A stretch of 6,207 nt of DNA from Flavobacteriaceae bacterium (GTDB taxonomy: Bacteria; Bacteroidota; Bacteroidia; Flavobacteriales; Flavobacteriaceae). Under the pieces are notes generated by a model. It was not told the origin of the DNA. It was given only the letters and a program-made list of their open reading frames with translations, and made no database searches. Positions within the stretch are counted from its first letter, which is position 1, and each line of letters begins with the position of its first letter. The stretch spans positions 2,859-9,065 of the forward strand of contig DOIV01000351.1 of NCBI GenBank assembly GCA_003511845.1, read 5' to 3'. Of the stretch, positions 1 through 5,807 are shown piece by piece. Position numbers and translations under genes: made by a program.

Positions 1-1570
1 AACCTTCTTCTTCTTCTTCTTCTTTATGTGCTGCATTGTCTTTTTCTCTCAATAAGTGATATCCTAAATAAGGAGTAACCGTCAGTGCAATAAATAATGA
101 TAAAATCATGGCTATAGAGGCTCCAATTGGCATCGGGCTCATATATGGACCCATCATACCCGATACAAATGCCATCGGTAAAATTGCTGCAATTACGGTA
201 AATGTTGCTAAAATGGTTGGATTCCCAACTTCATTAATGGCAAAAATAGCAGCTTGCTTAAAAGGCAAACGCCTCATCTTAAAATGTCGGTGCATATTTT
301 CTGCAATAATAATACTATCATCAACCACAATACCCACCACAAATACCAATGCAAAAAGTGTAATTCTATTCAAGGTATAATCTAACATATAATAGCTAAA
401 CAAGGTCAATGCAAAGGTTAGCGGTACTGAAAAGAACACAACTAAACCACCACGCCATCCCATAGCAAACATCACTAAAATAGTTACTGCTAAAATAGCA
501 ACACCTAAGTGCAATAATAATTCTCCTACCTTATGAGAAGCTGTTTCTCCATAATTCCTGGTGATTTCAACATGTACATCATTCGGAATCAAATTTTGTT
601 TTAAATGGTTCACCTTAGCCAGAATCTTCTCTGCAATTTTCATGGCATCGGCACCTTTAATTTTAGCAACAGAAAGGGTTACTGCACCATACTCTGATTT
701 ATAATCTGCAAATTTTTCATTTGCACGACCATACCCAAATGACACATAACTCTTTGGTGTAGACGCTCCATCTTTAACTGTCGCTACTTGCTTTAAATAT
801 ACTGGCATATTTTTATTGACGCCAATTACTAAATTTTCGACATCTTCAACAGAGCTTAAGAAATTACCAGTACTTATCAAGTATTCTTTATCATTTGCAA
901 CAAAAGCACCAGATTGTGACTGTTGGTTATTGGCTTGTATCATTTGCATTATCCCAATAGCATCAACGCCATTTTCAGTCATTTTAGCTTTATCTAAAGC
1001 CACTTTTACCTGTCTGTCTCTTCCTCCAATTTTCTTTGTGATGGAAACATCTTTTATTTTTTCAACCTCATTTTTAAGCTCTCCAGCTATTTGTTTCAAT
1101 TGAAAATCATCATAATTTTCGCTCCAAAGGGTAATTCCCAACATAGGTACATCATCAATAGCACGTGTTTTAATCAAAGGTTCTGTTACCCCTTGAGGAA
1201 ACATATGTCTATTTTTCATCAGCTCATTGTACAAATTCACATAAGAGCGTTCAGTATCTTCGCCAACATAGAATTGAACAATAATCATAGCCTGCCCATT
1301 CATTGCCATAGCATGTACGTGTTGCACACCTTTAATATTAGAAATAATTTTCTCTAAAGGTTTTACCACACGGTTTTCTACTTCTTTAGGACTTGCCCCT
1401 GGGTATGCCACTACAACATCAGCCATAGGCACAATAATTTGAGGTTCTTCTTCTCTTGGTATTAAAAAAGAACTATATACTCCAATAATCATTAGAGCTA
1501 CCATCAATAAAATGGTCAGTTTAGAGTCGATAAATGCATTTGCAATTTTACCTGAAATTCCTTCGTTCAT
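1..1570 (-). CDS. RND-family efflux transporter permease, N-terminal 523 residues (3' end outside window)
   Basis: This is the inner-membrane, proton-driven pump subunit of a tripartite efflux system. The minus-strand frame is open without a stop from the ATG at 1570-1568 to the window edge. TM1 lies at about residues 17-36 and is followed by IPREEEPQI and YPGASPKEVE, typical of the first periplasmic porter domain in HAE1-like RND proteins. TM2-TM6 fall at about 350-503. TM4 carries VVDDSIIIAEN, with Asp417-Asp418 matching the proton-relay pair D407/D408 of E. coli AcrB, so a drug/organic-type pump fits better than a metal (CusA-type) pump. About half of the usual 1000-1150 residues is visible; TM7-TM12 and the second porter half are missing. 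The start is 61 bp after the adaptor stop and puts TM1 at the expected distance. The last visible residues form an acidic run, E517-E522, in the cytoplasmic linker after TM6. The family is certain; the substrate is unknown. Confidence 0.96.
   Translation of the reverse strand, partial: MNEGISGKIANAFIDSKLTILLMVALMIIGVYSSFLIPREEEPQIIVPMADVVVAYPGASPKEVENRVVKPLEKIISNIKGVQHVHAMAMNGQAMIIVQFYVGEDTERSYVNLYNELMKNRHMFPQGVTEPLIKTRAIDDVPMLGITLWSENYDDFQLKQIAGELKNEVEKIKDVSITKKIGGRDRQVKVALDKAKMTENGVDAIGIMQMIQANNQQSQSGAFVANDKEYLISTGNFLSSVEDVENLVIGVNKNMPVYLKQVATVKDGASTPKSYVSFGYGRANEKFADYKSEYGAVTLSVAKIKGADAMKIAEKILAKVNHLKQNLIPNDVHVEITRNYGETASHKVGELLLHLGVAILAVTILVMFAMGWRGGLVVFFSVPLTFALTLFSYYMLDYTLNRITLFALVFVVGIVVDDSIIIAENMHRHFKMRRLPFKQAAIFAINEVGNPTILATFTVIAAILPMAFVSGMMGPYMSPMPIGASIAMILSLFIALTVTPYLGYHLLREKDNAAHKEEEEEEG
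5..22 (-). repeat. (GAA)6 triplet microsatellite coding poly-Glu
   Basis: Six uninterrupted CTT/GAA triplets encode Glu517-Glu522 of the permease, just after TM6 where RND proteins have a cytoplasmic linker before TM7. All six codons are the identical GAA, so the tract could expand or contract in whole codons by slippage without breaking the frame. A GGT glycine codon follows, then the window ends, so it is unknown whether the acidic tract continues. Confidence 0.85.
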
Positions 1571-1583
1571 ATTTTTTATATTT

Positions 1584-1617
1584 AATCCCCCTCCTTTGGA
1601 GGGGGTAGGGGAGGATT
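1584..1617. repeat. REP-like GC-rich palindromic element between adaptor and permease genes
   Basis: This 34-bp GC-rich block sits in an otherwise AT-rich 61-bp intercistronic gap. It contains a perfect 8-bp inverted repeat, CCCCCTCC (1587-1594) and GGAGGGGG (1598-1605) with a TTT loop. It is followed by TAGGGGAGGATT, whose end GGATT (1613-1617) can pair with the opening AATCC (1584-1588). From memory, sequences of this form recur many times between genes in Flavobacteriaceae genomes; I cannot count copies here. Transcribed leftwards, the hairpin would lie about 16 nt before the permease ATG and has no U-tract that would make it a good terminator. It may modulate mRNA stability or permease translation. 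The hairpin is seen directly; the repeat family is recollection. Confidence 0.7.
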
Positions 1618-1631
1618 ATCCCTCTATTAAT

Positions 1632-2723
1632 TTATTGAATTGACACTTTTACACCATTAAATAGTTTTCCTTCAGCAGAAACAATGTATTGTTCCTCTGA
1701 GTTTAAACCTGACAACACCTCTACTTTATCACCAAAAGTTTTACCCAAACGCAACCAACGTAATAAAGCTGTGTTTTGCTTACTTACGGTATAAATTCCT
1801 TGTAAGCCTCCTTTTTCAACTATTGCTGTTGTAGGTATAAAGACCTTCATGGTAGTTCTACTTTCCTTACTTTTTTCAATAGGAAATTGTATGGTTGAAA
1901 ACATACCTGATAAAATTGAACTCTCTGTTTTTTCTAATGCTATTTTCACCAAATATTGACCTCCAGTGTTTTTTGCAGAATTACTCTTTTCTATTACTTT
2001 TCCTTTAACATTTTTACCAATAGATTTTATCATAACATCTACTTTCATTCCCACAGTAATATTTGAAATATCACTTTCAGCTACCATAGCAGTTACTTGT
2101 AATTTTGATGGTGATTCAATACTTACCAAAGGCATTCCCGGTTTTGCCATATCTCCTGCTTTTATAAAAGTATTGGTTACTACACCTGTAAATGGAGCTC
2201 TAATATTTGCATAAGAAAATTGTGCATTTACTTCATTTTTCATTTGTTTAGCTCCTTCTAATCCTGCTTTTGCCATTTCAAAGCGTGATGTCATATCATC
2301 TAATTCTTTTTGTGAAGCACTCTGTTGTGAAAAAAGTTTTACATATCTGTCATAATCTTTCTTTGCACTGTTATACCCAGCCTCAGCTTGTAATATAGAA
2401 GCATTTACCTGAGCTGATTTTGCTTGTAAATCTGCGGTATTGATACTTACCAACAATTGATCTTTACGTACTTTTTGCCCCATTTTTACATTCATTTTAG
2501 TAACATAACCCATCATACGTGTACTTAAGTTGGCACTTTTTTCTGCTTCCACTTTTCCACTTGCAACTACAAATGAATTGTTTACATCAGTTTTATCCAT
2601 AGCACTTACTTTTACGATAACTGGAGGTGTATTATCTACAACCGATTTCTCTTCATGACTACCACAGCCTACTATTAAAAGTGATACGGCGATAAAAGCA
2701 ATGATATATTTATTATTTTTCAT
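1632..2723 (-). CDS. RND efflux periplasmic adaptor subunit (HlyD/AcrA-type membrane fusion protein), lipoprotein
   Basis: This protein bridges the inner-membrane RND permease and the outer-membrane channel in the periplasm. Its 363 residues match the usual family length. A lipoprotein signal peptide ends at I-V-G-C with the lipidated Cys at position 20. The first half of the lipoyl (barrel-sandwich) domain is around 62-96 (NLSTRMMGYV, GQKVRKDQLL). The alpha-helical hairpin that contacts the channel spans about 97-168, rich in Ala, Lys, Gln and Glu. The second lipoyl half is around 170-203, with the family motif IRAPFTGVV (174-182) and IKAGDMAKPG. A beta-barrel domain (about 206-285) and membrane-proximal domain (about 292-363) follow. 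It lies 37 bp after the channel gene stop and 61 bp before the permease, so all three are probably one transcript. No Shine-Dalgarno site is obvious, which is usual in Bacteroidota. The family is secure; the exported compound is not readable. Confidence 0.95.
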   Translation of the reverse strand: MKNNKYIIAFIAVSLLIVGCGSHEEKSVVDNTPPVIVKVSAMDKTDVNNSFVVASGKVEAEKSANLSTRMMGYVTKMNVKMGQKVRKDQLLVSINTADLQAKSAQVNASILQAEAGYNSAKKDYDRYVKLFSQQSASQKELDDMTSRFEMAKAGLEGAKQMKNEVNAQFSYANIRAPFTGVVTNTFIKAGDMAKPGMPLVSIESPSKLQVTAMVAESDISNITVGMKVDVMIKSIGKNVKGKVIEKSNSAKNTGGQYLVKIALEKTESSILSGMFSTIQFPIEKSKESRTTMKVFIPTTAIVEKGGLQGIYTVSKQNTALLRWLRLGKTFGDKVEVLSGLNSEEQYIVSAEGKLFNGVKVSIQ

Positions 2724-2760
2724 GTCTTTGTGTTTGTTATTTTAGTTTGATAAATTAATT

Positions 2761-4071
2761 TTATTTTTTTGTTAAAAATTGTACATATGCTAAAGCATAG
2801 TTATGTTTAAAAATAGCCCCAAAGTATTCCATTTGTTTTTGTGCAAATTGAGTTTCTGCCATTAATAAATCTGTTGTTTTTTCTAGACCTTGTTTAAAGC
2901 GATTGGTACGAATACGTAAAGCCTCACTAGATTGTTCTAATCCTAATTTTGAAAGCTGTAAATTATTAAGAGCATCTTGAAAATCTCTTTGAGCTTTATA
3001 CAATCCCATTTTACTTGTCGCTTTATATTGTTCAAGTTCAAATTTAGATTTTTCAAATTCAGCTTTACTTTTTAGTAATTTTCCTGAACGTTTAGAACCT
3101 TCAAAAATACTCCATCGTAGCTCTGCTCCTATCAAATAACCTTTAGCATCTCCTTGAAAAATCTCATTATCATGTAATTCATAGGTTCCGAAGGCATTCA
3201 AACGCGGCATAAAACTCATTTTATCAGCTTTATACATTTGCTCGTATGCACTTGTCGCTGCTTGCATCGCTTTAATATCTTTTCTGTTTTCAGACAACTC
3301 TTCAAAAGAAATTATACTTGGATCAACAGTTAATGAATCTGAAGGCTTTAACAATTCATACGTAGTGTCATTCATTAAAACGGATAAATAATTTGAAGCA
3401 TTCAAAATATTACTCTTCGCATATTGCAATTGATTGTCAATTTCTGTCACACGTACCTCAACAGCTAAAACATCAGATTTTTGTAGGTAGCCTTGTGTAA
3501 AATTATTCGTAGCAATTCTCTTATGTTCTAAGGCTGTTTTTTGAGCTTTTTCTAAAACATCAACAGTTTTATAAGCCAGTTGTAATTGCATATAGGCTTT
3601 TTGAACTTCAAGATTGATATAATCTTCAGTACGTTCTGATTGTAAACTTGTAGCATTTAATTTTTCTTTGGCTGCTTTACGCTGATGAAAACCATCAAAA
3701 TTTAGTAAGGGTTGTTGCACTTCAATTTTTGTAGCATAATCATTAATCTTACGTGGGTCATTTAAAAAAGCAGGATTAAAATCACTCTCTACTAAAATTT
3801 CTTGATTCAATTTAAAACCAAAAGCCATTAAAGGGTTTGTTGTACTCATTGCTGCATGAGACACGCTAATATTAGGTAAAAAAACCGCATTAGATTGTCT
3901 ATAGTCTCCTTTGGCAGCTAAGACGTCTTGCTGTGAAATTTTAAAAGTATGATTGTTTTCTTTTACTTTAGCAATGACCTCTTGTTTTGAAATAGATTTT
4001 ATTTCCTGAGCTGTACTATTCTGAAAAGTATACAGAAACATAAAACTCAGTATTAAACTAATTTTTTTCAT
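2761..4071 (-). CDS. TolC-family outer-membrane efflux channel
   Basis: This is the outer-membrane and periplasmic duct of the tripartite pump. The 436-residue product begins with a Sec signal peptide (MKK, a hydrophobic stretch, likely cut after Ala21 in STA-Q). The mature part shows the two-fold internal repeat of outer-membrane efflux proteins. FTQGYLQKSDVL (191-202) in the first half matches FKQGLEKTTDLL (392-403) in the second, and the strand-entry segments around LLNFDGFHQRKA (122-133) match WSIFEGSKRSGK (320-331). Long helical stretches at about 139-225 and 328-436 supply the coiled-coil barrel. The ATG at 4071 is chosen because it begins the signal peptide. It is the first gene of the operon, with a -7 box and paired inverted repeats upstream. 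In many Bacteroidota a tetR-type gene precedes this trio; none is present here. Confidence 0.95.
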   Translation of the reverse strand: MKKISLILSFMFLYTFQNSTAQEIKSISKQEVIAKVKENNHTFKISQQDVLAAKGDYRQSNAVFLPNISVSHAAMSTTNPLMAFGFKLNQEILVESDFNPAFLNDPRKINDYATKIEVQQPLLNFDGFHQRKAAKEKLNATSLQSERTEDYINLEVQKAYMQLQLAYKTVDVLEKAQKTALEHKRIATNNFTQGYLQKSDVLAVEVRVTEIDNQLQYAKSNILNASNYLSVLMNDTTYELLKPSDSLTVDPSIISFEELSENRKDIKAMQAATSAYEQMYKADKMSFMPRLNAFGTYELHDNEIFQGDAKGYLIGAELRWSIFEGSKRSGKLLKSKAEFEKSKFELEQYKATSKMGLYKAQRDFQDALNNLQLSKLGLEQSSEALRIRTNRFKQGLEKTTDLLMAETQFAQKQMEYFGAIFKHNYALAYVQFLTKK

Positions 4072-4109
4072 CCGATTAAATTTTTACTTTATATGATTAT
4101 TTTATACGG

Positions 4110-4117
4110 CAAAAATA
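4110..4117 (-). promoter_or_regulatory. Probable -7 promoter element of the efflux operon
   Basis: Read on the minus strand this is TATTTTTG, an exact match to the Bacteroidota -7 consensus TAnnTTTG. It would place the start of transcription near 4106 and give a leader of about 35 nt before the channel gene ATG at 4071. At the -33 position, about 19 bp further up, only a weak CTTA is found and no TTTG. That is compatible with a weak or activator-helped promoter, and the -33 zone overlaps the first inverted repeat. Confidence 0.55.
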
Positions 4118-4136
4118 GAATGGTACATCACTTTGT

Positions 4137-4156
4137 TAAGTAACATAAATTACTTA
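4137..4156. promoter_or_regulatory. Inverted repeat, candidate proximal operator of the efflux operon
   Basis: TAAGTAA (4137-4143), a 6-nt spacer and TTACTTA (4150-4156) form a perfect 7-bp inverted repeat with core GTAA-N6-TTAC. It covers the expected -33 region of the operon promoter, so a bound dimer would block RNA polymerase. A second short palindrome, TGTTA-AG-TAACA (4134-4145), overlaps its left end. The type of regulator is inferred from geometry only. Confidence 0.6.
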
Positions 4157-4160
4157 TGAG

Positions 4161-4176
4161 TGTAACAAAAGTTACA
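4161..4176. promoter_or_regulatory. Inverted repeat, candidate distal operator of the efflux operon
   Basis: TGTAAC-AAAA-GTTACA is a perfect 6-bp inverted repeat with the same GTAA-N6-TTAC core as the neighbouring site. The two centres are 22 bp apart, about two helical turns, so two dimers would sit on the same face of the DNA. This is the usual appearance of a TetR-family operator pair in front of efflux operons. No regulator gene is visible nearby. Confidence 0.6.
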
Positions 4177-4234
4177 TAGCAACCTGAATGCGACCTAAAC
4201 TCACATTTTAAGGCGGGTTCTAAAAAAGACTTAA

Positions 4235-4304
4235 ACAAGCATAAAAACCACAACACACTAATATATGTTTAGTTTTTTGTTTTCCTTTCGTTTACAAAAG
4301 CGAG
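4235..4304. repeat. Direct repeat, copy A of a terminator-like unit
   Basis: This copy opens with the 15-mer ACAAGCATAAAAACC (4235-4249). It continues with a diverged middle and then TTTAGTTTTTTGTTTT, and ends in a TTTACAAAAGCGAG segment. All of these blocks recur in the same order in the copy at 4339. AAAAAC (4243-4248) can pair with GTTTTT (4272-4277) around a poor inner stem (AACA with TGTT), so its hairpin looks decayed. The wider gap 4177-4464 has no coding capacity I would defend. Confidence 0.6.
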
Positions 4305-4322
4305 GATTAACTGCGTTGATCC
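4304..4322. other. Small imperfect hairpin between the two repeat copies
   Basis: GGAT-t-AAC-TGC-GTT-g-ATCC can fold into a 7-bp stem with one mismatch and a three-base loop. There is no T-run beside it, so it does not look like a terminator. It may be the remnant of another element in this hairpin-rich spacer, or chance. Confidence 0.3.
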
Positions 4323-4338
4323 CAAAAGAGAATCCAAT

Positions 4339-4399
4339 ACAAGCATAAAAACCTCAAATACGCAAAAGCGTATTTAGTTTTTTATTTTTACAAACGAGC
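4339..4399. repeat. Direct repeat, copy B of the terminator-like unit, with an intact hairpin
   Basis: It shares the leading 15-mer ACAAGCATAAAAACC (4339-4353), TTTAGTTTTTT and the TTTACAAA...CGAG end with the copy starting 104 bp to the left. Inside is a perfect 8-bp stem, AAATACGC (4356-4363) and GCGTATTT (4368-4375) with an AAAA loop. Outer arms AAAAAC (4347-4352) and GTTTTT (4377-4382) also pair. T-runs lie on both sides once each strand is considered, so it could terminate transcription in either direction. Confidence 0.65.
4347..4383. terminator. Bidirectional rho-independent terminator-like hairpin inside repeat copy B
   Basis: An 8-bp perfect stem with an AAAA tetraloop is followed on the plus strand by AGTTTTTT, and on the minus strand by a T-run from AAAAA at 4347-4351. 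On the minus strand it would back up the tRNA terminator and stop read-through into the efflux control region. On the plus strand it would stop antisense transcription heading for the tRNA. Confidence 0.6.
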
Positions 4400-4427
4400 T
4401 GAAATAAATTTCGCTCGTTTGTAAAAA
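4385..4427. terminator. Strong 15-bp perfect inverted repeat, bidirectional terminator-like
   Basis: TTTTTACAAACGAGC (4385-4399) and its exact complement (4413-4427) enclose a 13-nt loop in which GAAA and TTTC can pair further. Each arm carries the T5 or A5 end needed for a bidirectional intrinsic terminator. Its left arm forms the end of repeat copy B and also resembles 4290-4304 in copy A. It lies directly beyond the tRNA terminator. Confidence 0.65.
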
Positions 4428-4458
4428 CAAAAAACCCAAAACTTTCGTTTTGGGTTTT
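4423..4458 (-). terminator. Rho-independent terminator of the tRNA-Ser gene
   Basis: On the minus strand, 7 nt after the tRNA 3' end, AAAACCCAAAAC pairs perfectly with GTTTTGGGTTTT (12 bp, arms 4447-4458 and 4431-4442) around a GAAA loop. A run of T's broken by a single G follows. Position, orientation and T-tract all fit a terminator for the tRNA transcript. Confidence 0.85.
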
Positions 4459-4464
4459 CTTTTG

Positions 4465-4549
4465 CGGAGAAAGAGGGATTCGAACCCCCGGAGGTGTGAC
4501 CCTCAACAGTTTTCAAGACTGCCGCATTCGACCACTCTGCCATTTCTCC
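4465..4549 (-). tRNA. tRNA-Ser (anticodon UGA)
   Basis: The 85-nt gene folds completely. The acceptor stem GGAGAAA (4549-4543) pairs with TTTCTCC (4472-4466), followed by discriminator G at 4465. The D-arm region is GGCAGAGTGGTCGAATGCGGC. The anticodon stem GCAGT/ACTGT encloses loop CTTGAAA with anticodon TGA at 4515-4513. A long class-II variable arm (GAGG...CCTC) is present, as serine tRNAs require. The T-arm is GGGGG-TTCGAAT-CCCTC. The 3' CCA is not encoded (GCAA follows), so it must be added by nucleotidyltransferase. It reads UCA and, by wobble, other UCN codons. It stands alone here, with its own promoter and terminator. Confidence 0.97.
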
Positions 4550-4559
4550 TTAGCGGTTG

Positions 4560-4567
4560 CAAATATA
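4560..4567 (-). promoter_or_regulatory. -7 promoter element of the tRNA-Ser gene
   Basis: Minus-strand TATATTTG matches TAnnTTTG exactly and ends 11 bp before the mature tRNA 5' end. The start of transcription would be near 4556, giving a leader of about 7 nt for RNase P to remove. No TTTG is found at the -33 spacing. The rest of the divergent gap (to about 4713) is AT-rich, with nothing else I can name. Confidence 0.6.
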
Positions 4568-4713
4568 AAAAGCTTTTTTAATTAGTTTGAAAAAAAATGA
4601 TATTATTTTTATCTTTTTTTATTCTCAACCATATTTACATTCACAACAAGCTAATAACTCTATTCTTTCTAATTTATTTTCTTATATAATTAAAAGAAAC
4701 CTAAAATCTTTAT

Positions 4714-4721
4714 TACTTTTG
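4714..4721 (+). promoter_or_regulatory. -7 promoter element of aroC, implying a leaderless transcript
   Basis: TACTTTTG matches TAnnTTTG exactly and ends only 4 bp before the aroC ATG at 4726. With the usual spacing, transcription would start at about 4725-4726, so the mRNA would have no or almost no 5' leader. No TTTG lies 19 bp upstream (the bases there are TAAA), so the match could be chance, but no other TAnnTTTG is seen in the intergenic region on this strand. Confidence 0.5.
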
Positions 4722-4725
4722 TCAA

Positions 4726-5784
4726 ATGAGCAATTCAATCGGAAAATTATTTAAACTTACTACATTTGGTGAATCACATGGTATAGCTATTGGTGGTGTT
4801 ATTGATGGCTGTCCTGCAGGATTAAAATTAGATTTTGATGCCATTCAAAATGAGCTTAACAGACGTAAACCAGGACAGTCAGCTATTGTTACGCAACGTA
4901 AAGAACCTGATACCGTTGAGTTTTTATCAGGACTTTTTGAAGGAAAAACAACAGGTACTTCTATTGGTTTTATCATCAAAAATACCAATCAGAAATCAAA
5001 AGATTATTCTGATATAAAAAATACGTTTAGACCTTCTCATGCCGATTATACGTACACTAAGAAATATGGAATTCGTGATTATAGAGGTGGTGGACGCTCT
5101 TCTGCTCGAGAAACTGCCAATTGGATTGTTGCTGGTGCTATCGCCAAACAATTATTAAATAAGATAAAAATTAATGCTTTTACGTCTTCAGTTGGTGACA
5201 TCTCTTTACAGAAACCTTATCAAGAATTAGATTTTTCTAAAACAGAATCAAATGCTGTTCGTTGTCCAGATAAAGATTTGGCTGAAAGAATGATAGAAAG
5301 CATCCAAAAGATAAAAAAACAAGGCGATACTATTGGTGGCACCATTACCTGTGTTGCTCAACATGTGCCTATCGGATTTGGAGAACCAATATTCGATAAA
5401 CTACATGCCAGATTAGGACAAGCCATGTTAACCATTAATGCTGTAAAAGGTTTTGAATATGGTAGTGGATTTGAAGGTACTATATTAAAAGGATCTGAAC
5501 ATAATGATGCTTTCAATACTGATGGCTCAACCAAAACAAATCTCTCTGGTGGTATTCAAGGAGGTATTTCTAACGGAATGGATATTTATTTCAAGGTTGC
5601 TTTTAAACCTGTTGCTACTTTATTACAAAAATACAATACTATAGATGCAGATGGCAATGCTTTAACTGTTCAAGGTAAAGGCAGACACGACCCTTGTGTT
5701 GTACCTAGAGCTGTACCCATTGTAGAAGCTTTAACAGCTATGGTCTTGGCTGATTTCTATTTACTTGATAAAACAAGAAAATAA
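4726..5784 (+). CDS. aroC: Chorismate synthase
   Basis: This cytosolic enzyme catalyses the last shikimate-pathway step, converting 5-enolpyruvylshikimate-3-phosphate to chorismate with loss of phosphate, using reduced FMN. Chorismate feeds aromatic amino acids, folate and menaquinone. The 352 residues match bacterial AroC length. All three family signatures are present: [18 protein letters not shown] (15-32), a second around 119-140 beginning [14 protein letters not shown], and [16 protein letters not shown] (320-335). The conserved catalytic histidines appear as His18 (GESHG) and His105 (RPSHAD). The ATG at 4726 is fixed because GESHG must lie about 15 residues in, and no later Met would keep it. 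The gene is transcribed away from tRNA-Ser and is followed after 76 bp by a cyclophilin gene with its own promoter. No other shikimate gene is nearby. I see no convincing terminator after it. Confidence 0.98.
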   Translation: MSNSIGKLFKLTTFGESHGIAIGGVIDGCPAGLKLDFDAIQNELNRRKPGQSAIVTQRKEPDTVEFLSGLFEGKTTGTSIGFIIKNTNQKSKDYSDIKNTFRPSHADYTYTKKYGIRDYRGGGRSSARETANWIVAGAIAKQLLNKIKINAFTSSVGDISLQKPYQELDFSKTESNAVRCPDKDLAERMIESIQKIKKQGDTIGGTITCVAQHVPIGFGEPIFDKLHARLGQAMLTINAVKGFEYGSGFEGTILKGSEHNDAFNTDGSTKTNLSGGIQGGISNGMDIYFKVAFKPVATLLQKYNTIDADGNALTVQGKGRHDPCVVPRAVPIVEALTAMVLADFYLLDKTRK

Positions 5785-5807
5785 CCTTTCATATTACTTA
5801 CAAGGAA

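Noticed and set aside
108..1357. Plus-strand open frames at 108-380, 816-1103 and 1091-1357
   Set aside because: They lie opposite the RND permease, whose minus-strand frame is continuous and carries clear family motifs. The plus-strand translations have no recognisable domain and no promoter or start context.
1966..2214. Plus-strand open frame of 82 codons
   Set aside because: It is antisense to the adaptor gene, in a region with clear lipoyl and barrel domain motifs on the other strand; it is a shadow frame.
1632..2723. Surface-export signal after the lipoprotein cysteine (C-GSHEEK)
   Set aside because: The residues after Cys20 are only mildly acidic and do not clearly match the known Bacteroidota surface-export signals. 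An adaptor protein has to work in the periplasm.
4207..4235. Inverted repeat TTTAAG...CTTAAA with a 17-nt spacer
   Set aside because: The arms are short and AT-rich with a long spacer, as expected by chance in this composition.
4177..4464. Small RNA gene or CRISPR-like array in the hairpin-rich spacer
   Set aside because: There are only two diverged repeat copies of unequal length and no regular spacers. No TAnnTTTG promoter was found that would launch a short transcript ending at these hairpins. Terminators explain the structure.
4465..4549. tRNA-Ser as an integration site for a mobile element
   Set aside because: I looked for a second copy of the tRNA 3' end or an integrase gene and found neither. 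The flanks are an ordinary terminator and a housekeeping gene.
4835..5017. Plus-strand 60-codon frame in a second frame inside aroC
   Set aside because: It lies wholly within aroC in another frame and its translation has no recognisable features.
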